Shown: one piece after another, positions 17,009 through 21,772 of the stretch
How the letters are laid out: every line of letters begins with the position of its first letter
Position numbering within the stretch: position 1 is the first letter of the stretch
Origin: Rhizobium leguminosarum
GTDB taxonomy: Bacteria > Pseudomonadota > Alphaproteobacteria > Rhizobiales > Rhizobiaceae
NCBI RefSeq assembly: GCF_001652265.1
Contig: NZ_LWBS01000453.1
Location: 1 to 21,772, forward strand
Length of the DNA: 21,772 nucleotides
Direction: 5' to 3'
The notes under the pieces: generated by a model
What the model was told of the DNA's origin: nothing
The model's database searches: none
What the model saw: the letters and a program-made list of their open reading frames with translations, nothing else
Made by a program: the position numbers and the translations under genes

Positions 17009-20000
17009 ATGGCAGCGCGCCAACGCATCATTCCGGTGAGACGCGAATACAATCGCTGGGTCGCCAACCAGACGCTGGAAGATTACGCGCTGCGCTTCAC
17101 CGCAAAGAGCGCTCGCCATTTCTCCTCGCAGCGCATCTCGCAGACGGCGATCGGCGCGATCTCCTTTCTAGCGCTGGAGGCGATCGGCGGCGCGATCACT
17201 CTCTCCTACGGCACCACCAACGCCTTCTACGCCATTATCGTCGCCTCGGTCGCCATGCTGGCGATCGGCCTGCCGATCAGCCGCTACGCCATCCGCCACG
17301 GCGTCGACATCGATCTTCTGACGCGCGGCGCGGGCTTCGGCTATATCGGCTCGACCATCACCTCGCTGATCTATGCGAGCTTTACCTTCATGCTGTTTGC
17401 GATCGAGGCATCGATCATGTCCGGGGCGCTGGAGCTTACCCTCGGCATCCCGCTCTGGATCGGCTACATCATCAGCGCCGTCATGGTAATCCCGCTGGTG
17501 ACGCACGGCGTGCGGCTGATCAGCAAGTTCCAGCTGATGACCCAGCCCTTTTGGATCGTGCTGAATATCCTTCCCTTCATCTTCATCGCCTTGTTGGACT
17601 GGGAAAAATTCGATCTCTGGCGCGCCTTCGCCGGCATCCGCCATGCCTCCGGCCCGCCAGGCACGATCGCCGAATTCGATCTGGTAGAGTTCGGCGCTGC
17701 CTCCGCCGTCATCCTGGCGCTGATGTCGCAGATCGGCGAACAGGCCGACTTCCTGCGCTTCCTGCCGCCGGACCCGCAGCGCAAGTGGCGCCACCGCCTG
17801 GCGATCTTTCTCGCCGGCCCCGGCTGGGTCATCATCGGCGCACCGAAGTTGCTTGCCGGTTCATTTCTGGTCGTGCTGACCTTCACCTCGGGCGTCCCCC
17901 TCGATCGCGCCGCCGACCCGGCGCAGATGTATCTGACCGCCTTCGGCTACATGGTCCCATGGCATAATGCCGCGCTGCTGTTGATGGCCGCCTTCGTCGT
18001 CGTCTCGCAGCTGAAGATCAACGTGATGAACGCTTATGCCGGCTCGCTCGCTTGGTCGAACTTCTTCTCGCGGCTGACCCACAGCCACCCCGGCCGCGTC
18101 ATCTGGCTGGTCTTCAACGTCGCGATCGCCCTGCTTTTGATGGAACTCGGCATCTACCGGCTGCTGGAGGAAACGCTCGGCATCTTCTCGATCATCGCCA
18201 TGGCCTGGCTCTGCACGATCTCCGCCGATCTCTTTATCAACAAGCCGCTGGGCCTTGCTCCCCCGGGCATCGAGTTCAAGCGCGCCCATCTCTACGACAT
18301 CAACCCCGTCGGCCTCGGCGCCATGACGTTGTCGGCGGCCGTATCGCTGATCGCTCATTTCGGCGCCTTCGGCGATATTGCCGCCTCGCTCGCGCCCTAT
18401 ATCACCCTCGTGGTCGCACTGATCGCCTCGCCTGTCATCGCCTGGGCGACCAAAGGCAAGTTCTATCTCGCCCGCAAGCCGCGCCAAAGCTGGAAGAACC
18501 TGACGAGCATCACCTGCTCGGTCTGCGAACATCCCTTCGAACCGGAGGACATGGCCTGGTGTCCGGCCTATGCCGCGCCGATCTGCTCGCTCTGCTGTTC
18601 GCTCGACAGCCGCTGCCACGACATGTGCAAGCCGGCCGCTCGTTTCAATGCCCAAGTCGGCACCGTCGCCAAGGTGCTGCTGCCTCAGACCATCATCGAG
18701 AAGCTGACGACACGCCTCGGCCGCTACGGCATCGCCGTCGTGCTGGCATTGACCGCCATCGGCGCCATCCTGGCAATGATCGCCCATCAGGTCGCCGCCG
18801 CCTCGCCTGAAACGGCCGAGGTCGTCTACCGCACCATCCTCATCGTTTTCTTCGTCTTCTCGGTGATATCAGGCGTCGTCTGCTGGTTCTATGTGCTTGC
18901 CCATGACAGCCGCGTCGTCGCCGAGGAGGAATCCTCGCGCCAGAACACGCTGCTGCTCAAGGAAATCGCCGCCCACAAGAAGACCGACGCCGCCTTGCAG
19001 AACGCCAAGGAAACCGCTGAGGCCGCCAACCGGGCAAAGAGCCGCTATGTCGTCGGCTTGAGTCACGAGTTGCGCACACCGCTGAACGCCGTGCTCGGCT
19101 ACGCCCAGATCCTCGAGCGCGACGAAACGATCCCGACGCCGCGCCAGTCTTCGATCAAGGTCATCCGCCGCAGCGCCGAACATCTCTCCGGCCTGATCGA
19201 CGGCCTGCTCGATATCTCGAAGATCGAGGCCGGCCGCCTGCAGGTCTATTCCAACGAGATCAACATCCAGGATTTCCTCGACCAGATCGTCGATATGTTC
19301 CGCCCGCAGGCCCAGGCGAAGGGGCTCGTCTTCATCCATGAACGCTCGCCGGCCTTGCCGCAATTCGTTCGCACCGATGAGAAACGGCTGCGCCAGATCC
19401 TCGTCAACCTGCTCTCCAACGCCATCAAGTTCACCGACGAGGGTAGCGTCACCTTCGATGTCGGCTATCGCAGCCAGGTCGCCACTTTCACCGTCGCCGA
19501 TACCGGGCGCGGCATCAGTGAGAAAGACCTGACCCGCATCTACGAGCCTTTCCAGCGTGGCGAGGCCGAAAGCGTGCGGCCAATGCCGGGGCTCGGCCTC
19601 GGCCTTACGATCACCCGGCTTCTGACCAACACGCTGGGTGGCGAGATCTCGGTTGCAAGCGTGAAGGACGAAGGCTCGACCTTCCGCGTCCGGCTGATGC
19701 TGTCTGCCGTCATGCGCGCCGTGGCCGCCGCACCGCAGGAAAAGCGCATTGTCGGTTATGACGGGCCGCGCCGCACGGTCGTCGTCGTCGACGATAACGA
19801 AGACCATCGCGAGATGATGCGCGAAATCCTGGCGCCGCTCGATTTCATCGTGCTGACGGCAGCGGGCGGCGGCGAATGCCTGACGCTGATCGAGGGCATT
19901 ATGCCGGACCTCTTCCTTGTCGATATCCTGATGCCCGGCATGAACGGCTGGCAGCTCGTCTCGCGTCTGCGTGAGGCCGGCCAGACGGCGCCAGTGCTGA

Positions 20001-20395
20001 TGCTGTCGGCCAATATCGGTGACGCGGCTGTTCTCAGCGACAGCGACGACAGCCACAATGATGCAATCGGCAAGCCGGTCGACATCCGCCAACTCCGTGA
20101 CAAGCTCGCCTTGCATCTTGGCCTGAAATGGATCTATGCCGATGCCGCACCAGCCGTTCCCGTTAAGATCGAAGCGCCGATGCTGAGCCCCGGTGCTGCC
20201 CATGTGCAGGAACTGCTGCGGCTCGGCGAGATCGGCTATATCAGAGGCATCGAAGCCAAGCTTTCGGACCTTGCCAAGGTGGAGGCAAATCAGCCATTCA
20301 CCGAGGAACTTCGCGCCTATGTCGCCGCCTTCGATCTCGCCGGCTTCATGACCTTCCTGCACGACTTCGACGAAAAGGTGGAATCCATTGGCTGA
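17009..20395 (+). CDS. Hybrid histidine kinase with NCS1-type transporter sensor domain
   Basis: The 1128-residue protein joins four parts. Residues 1-490 are an NCS1-like (purine, cytosine or allantoin permease-type) transporter of about twelve membrane helices, beginning RREYNRWVANQTLEDYALRF. Residues 503-540 hold eight cysteines (C503, 506, 518, 526, 529, 530, 536, 540), likely binding metal. Two more membrane helices (about 573-592 and 608-630) and a coiled coil (634-678) lead to a HisKA domain with His686 (SHELRTP) and an ATPase domain with N-box LLSNAIKF and the G boxes DTGRG and GLGLGL. A receiver domain follows (923-1040) with phospho-acceptor Asp972 and Lys1022, then a helical tail without a clear Hpt motif. 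I chose the ATG at 17009 (AGGAAG upstream, fitting the NCS1 N-terminus); the frame is open back to a GTG at 16880. Its ligand is unknown; a nucleobase, hydantoin, allantoin or related nitrogen compound is a guess from the family. Confidence 0.93.
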   Translation: MAARQRIIPVRREYNRWVANQTLEDYALRFTAKSARHFSSQRISQTAIGAISFLALEAIGGAITLSYGTTNAFYAIIVASVAMLAIGLPISRYAIRHGVDIDLLTRGAGFGYIGSTITSLIYASFTFMLFAIEASIMSGALELTLGIPLWIGYIISAVMVIPLVTHGVRLISKFQLMTQPFWIVLNILPFIFIALLDWEKFDLWRAFAGIRHASGPPGTIAEFDLVEFGAASAVILALMSQIGEQADFLRFLPPDPQRKWRHRLAIFLAGPGWVIIGAPKLLAGSFLVVLTFTSGVPLDRAADPAQMYLTAFGYMVPWHNAALLLMAAFVVVSQLKINVMNAYAGSLAWSNFFSRLTHSHPGRVIWLVFNVAIALLLMELGIYRLLEETLGIFSIIAMAWLCTISADLFINKPLGLAPPGIEFKRAHLYDINPVGLGAMTLSAAVSLIAHFGAFGDIAASLAPYITLVVALIASPVIAWATKGKFYLARKPRQSWKNLTSITCSVCEHPFEPEDMAWCPAYAAPICSLCCSLDSRCHDMCKPAARFNAQVGTVAKVLLPQTIIEKLTTRLGRYGIAVVLALTAIGAILAMIAHQVAAASPETAEVVYRTILIVFFVFSVISGVVCWFYVLAHDSRVVAEEESSRQNTLLLKEIAAHKKTDAALQNAKETAEAANRAKSRYVVGLSHELRTPLNAVLGYAQILERDETIPTPRQSSIKVIRRSAEHLSGLIDGLLDISKIEAGRLQVYSNEINIQDFLDQIVDMFRPQAQAKGLVFIHERSPALPQFVRTDEKRLRQILVNLLSNAIKFTDEGSVTFDVGYRSQVATFTVADTGRGISEKDLTRIYEPFQRGEAESVRPMPGLGLGLTITRLLTNTLGGEISVASVKDEGSTFRVRLMLSAVMRAVAAAPQEKRIVGYDGPRRTVVVVDDNEDHREMMREILAPLDFIVLTAAGGGECLTLIEGIMPDLFLVDILMPGMNGWQLVSRLREAGQTAPVLMLSANIGDAAVLSDSDDSHNDAIGKPVDIRQLRDKLALHLGLKWIYADAAPAVPVKIEAPMLSPGAAHVQELLRLGEIGYIRGIEAKLSDLAKVEANQPFTEELRAYVAAFDLAGFMTFLHDFDEKVESIG

Positions 20396-21308
20396 GCCAG
20401 CCTCCCTCCCCCGCGACATCGTTCTGCTCGTCGACGACTCGGCCGAAGCACTCGGCTTCTTGACCGACGCACTCGAACAATCCGGCTTCTCCGTGCTGAT
20501 CGCCACATCGGGCACGGCGGCACTTGGTATCGTCGAGCGCATCACGCCCGATCTCATCCTGCTCGACGCGGTGATGCCGAGCATGGACGGCTTCGAGACC
20601 TGCCGTCGGCTGAAGGCGAACGCCGCGGCGGCGCAGGTACCTGTCATCTTTATGACGGGCCTGACCGAGACCGAGCATGTTGTGCACGCGCTGGAATCCG
20701 GTGGCGTCGATTATCTCAGCAAGCCGATCAACATCGACGAACTGCGCGCCCGCATCCGTGTCCATCTGCGCAACGCGCGATCGGCCCAAAGCGCTCGCAT
20801 TGCGCTGGACGCAGCCGGCCGCCATCTGCTGGCAGTCAAGGGCGACGGCGCCATCCACTGGTCAACGCCGCAGGCGACACGGCTGGTCAATGCCGCCATG
20901 GGCAGCGACGACGGCATGGAAATCGTCGTCCGCCATATCGCTGGCTGGATGCGCGACCGGGTCGCGGCCGTGCGCGATGGCATCATCTCGATCGCCCATG
21001 CTGGCCAGGCGGCGCTGCAGCTCGCCTTCCTAGGCGCAATCGGCCCTGACGAATATCTCTTCCGCCTCACTGCCGCCAATCAGCGCAGCGACGACGAGGT
21101 GCTGCGCCAGCGCTTTTCGCTTACCCAGCGCGAATCCGAAGTGTTGCTCTGGATCGCCAAGGGGAAGGCCAACCGCGACATCGGCGAAATATTGGGACTG
21201 TCGGCGCGGACGGTAAACAAGCACCTCGAACAGATTTACGTGAAGCTCGGCGTCGAGAACCGGGCCTCGGCCGCCGTGAAAGCCACGCATGTGCTGTACG
21301 AGATGTGA
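20388..21308 (+). CDS. LuxR-family response regulator paired with the transporter-kinase
   Basis: The 306-residue protein has an N-terminal receiver domain (acidic pair Asp16/Asp17, phospho-acceptor Asp60 in LILLDAVMPSMDG, Thr90, Lys112). A middle segment of about 100 residues (about 135-235) looks like a degenerate PAS domain. A C-terminal LuxR/NarL helix-turn-helix follows (about 244-306, LTQRESEVLLWIAKGKANRD ... SARTVNKHLEQIYVKLGV). It should bind DNA when phosphorylated, probably by the kinase encoded just upstream. The start is TTG at 20388: no ATG or GTG precedes the receiver core in frame, and AAGGTGGA lies 5 bases upstream. It overlaps the kinase gene end by 8 bases, so the two are translationally coupled. 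Target genes are not shown by the sequence. Confidence 0.93.
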   Translation: MAEPASLPRDIVLLVDDSAEALGFLTDALEQSGFSVLIATSGTAALGIVERITPDLILLDAVMPSMDGFETCRRLKANAAAAQVPVIFMTGLTETEHVVHALESGGVDYLSKPINIDELRARIRVHLRNARSAQSARIALDAAGRHLLAVKGDGAIHWSTPQATRLVNAAMGSDDGMEIVVRHIAGWMRDRVAAVRDGIISIAHAGQAALQLAFLGAIGPDEYLFRLTAANQRSDDEVLRQRFSLTQRESEVLLWIAKGKANRDIGEILGLSARTVNKHLEQIYVKLGVENRASAAVKATHVLYEM

Positions 21309-21323
21309 GATGGTGTTGGAGGC

Positions 21324-21374
21324 TAGAACAGGATGAGTTAGGCCTGTTCGGCCTAAAATCTGAATCCTGTTCTA
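21324..21374. repeat. Palindromic intergenic repeat with nested hairpins
   Basis: Perfect 11-base arms (tagaacaggat at 21324-21334 and its complement at 21364-21374) enclose a second hairpin (TTAGGCC, loop TGTTC, GGCCTAA, 21338-21356). It starts 15 bases after the response-regulator stop. I recognise the type as a rhizobial intergenic repeat. It may end the kinase-regulator transcript, although no T-tract follows. Confidence 0.85.
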
Positions 21375-21385
21375 AATTAAATAGT

Positions 21386-21437
21386 TAGAGCATCATGTCA
21401 TCCGAAAACCGCTCACACTTTTCGGCATCATGCTCTA
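21386..21437. repeat. Second palindromic intergenic repeat, rhizobial type
   Basis: Outer arms TAGAGCAT (21386-21393) and ATGCTCTA (21430-21437) enclose an inner stem CCGAAAA/TTTTCGG (21402-21408 with 21419-21425) and a 10-base loop. The core gccgaaaagtgtgagcgg (minus strand) is a very common dispersed repeat in rhizobial genomes, by recall. It sits 11 bases from the previous palindrome. Confidence 0.85.
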
Positions 21438-21608
21438 GCCCGCATCTCTCACAGCGCCCGTGGCTTTGGTTGACGTTGGGCTGTTGGCGGCGGTCGGGGC
21501 CGGGCTCGCCGGCGAAGACGAGCGCGGCCGTCGCCGCGATGTGGGGCGTTTTGTCTGGGCCGGTGATGTATCCTTTTTCGTTGGTGGGTGGGTTCAGGTC
21601 CGGCGGCA
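21438..21608. other. Non-coding stretch between the repeats and the transposase remnant
   Basis: This stretch lies just beyond the transposase stop codon and may contain the end of the insertion sequence. I see no clear terminal inverted repeat, because the partner end is outside the window. An 80-codon frame on the minus strand here (21385-21627) ends inside the palindromic repeat and looks spurious. Confidence 0.35.
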
Positions 21609-21772
21609 TCATCGGGCCGCAGCGCATATTCGGGCGTGAGCTAGAGCAAATTCCTCGGCATAGGGACAGGCCGAAGCCATCGCCACCTTGATGCGGCGGA
21701 CTGAGACGCGGACCTGCGCGCCGATCTTCAACAGCTTCAATCGGATCGTGCCGCAGGTGGCATCGGCAAGCC
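21609..21772 (-). mobile_element. IS1380-family transposase, C-terminal end (partial)
   Basis: The minus strand enters from the right edge in the frame beginning at 21770. It reads 53 codons, including TIRLKLLKIGAQVRVSVRRI then KVAMASACPYAEEFALAHAR, and stops at TGA 21609-21611. This is the characteristic C-terminus of IS1380-type DDE transposases. Only the tail is inside the window, so I cannot tell a complete insertion sequence from a remnant. No matching end repeat can be checked. Confidence 0.75.

Noticed and set aside
18869..20647. Minus-strand open frame of 592 codons
   Set aside because: It is antisense to the kinase and regulator genes, whose motifs are unmistakable, and it shows no domain of its own.
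21385..21627. 80-codon minus-strand frame at the right end
   Set aside because: Its last 19 codons are encoded by a dispersed palindromic repeat and its start overlaps the transposase tail in another frame.

Overview
The window reads as chromosomal DNA of a Rhizobiaceae alphaproteobacterium, most likely the Rhizobium leguminosarum/etli group. The reasons are the high GC content with strong third-position GC bias, the contiguous urea-transport and urease gene set carrying rhizobial-type extra genes, and two intergenic palindromes at the right edge that I recognise as a common rhizobial repeat type. The species is an inference; there is no rRNA here.

Layout. Positions 121-14705 form one long minus-strand block. 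In transcription order it holds urtA-B-C-D-E (an ABC importer for urea), ureD, ureA, a small DUF1272 zinc-ribbon gene, ureB, an LprI-like secreted protein, a protein resembling family GT29 glycosyltransferases, ureC, a TIGR02117/DUF2459 envelope protein, a membrane GGDEF protein, then ureE, ureF and ureG. Spacing ranges from 4-base overlaps (urtB/urtC, possibly urtC/urtD) to gaps of 90-330 bases. Several transcripts or internal processing points are therefore likely. Candidates are a strong hairpin between urtA and urtB, a large GC-rich inverted repeat between urtD and urtE, and an AT-richer 330-base gap before the GGDEF-ureEFG group.

Positions 14928-16829 (minus) hold a PAP2-type acid phosphatase gene with an autotransporter-repeat-like C-terminus. 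It is interrupted by one in-frame amber codon, between the second and third catalytic motifs. Divergent from it, 17009-21308 (plus) encodes a two-gene signalling unit. The first gene is a 1128-residue hybrid histidine kinase whose sensor region is a whole NCS1-type (nucleobase/allantoin permease-like) transporter followed by an eight-cysteine cluster. The second is a LuxR-type response regulator that starts at TTG and overlaps the kinase gene by 8 bases. The right edge (21309-21772) holds two palindromic repeats and the C-terminal end of an IS1380-family transposase.

How the parts fit. UrtA binds urea in the periplasm, UrtBC with UrtDE import it, UreABC hydrolyses it to ammonia and carbon dioxide, and UreD/UreF/UreG/UreE deliver nickel to UreC. 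UreE has an exceptionally long histidine-rich tail. The transporter-kinase/LuxR pair is a plausible nitrogen-compound sensor near this pathway. A perfect 6-4-6 palindrome lies 95 bases upstream of urtA and is a candidate operator. The link between the two is inference only.
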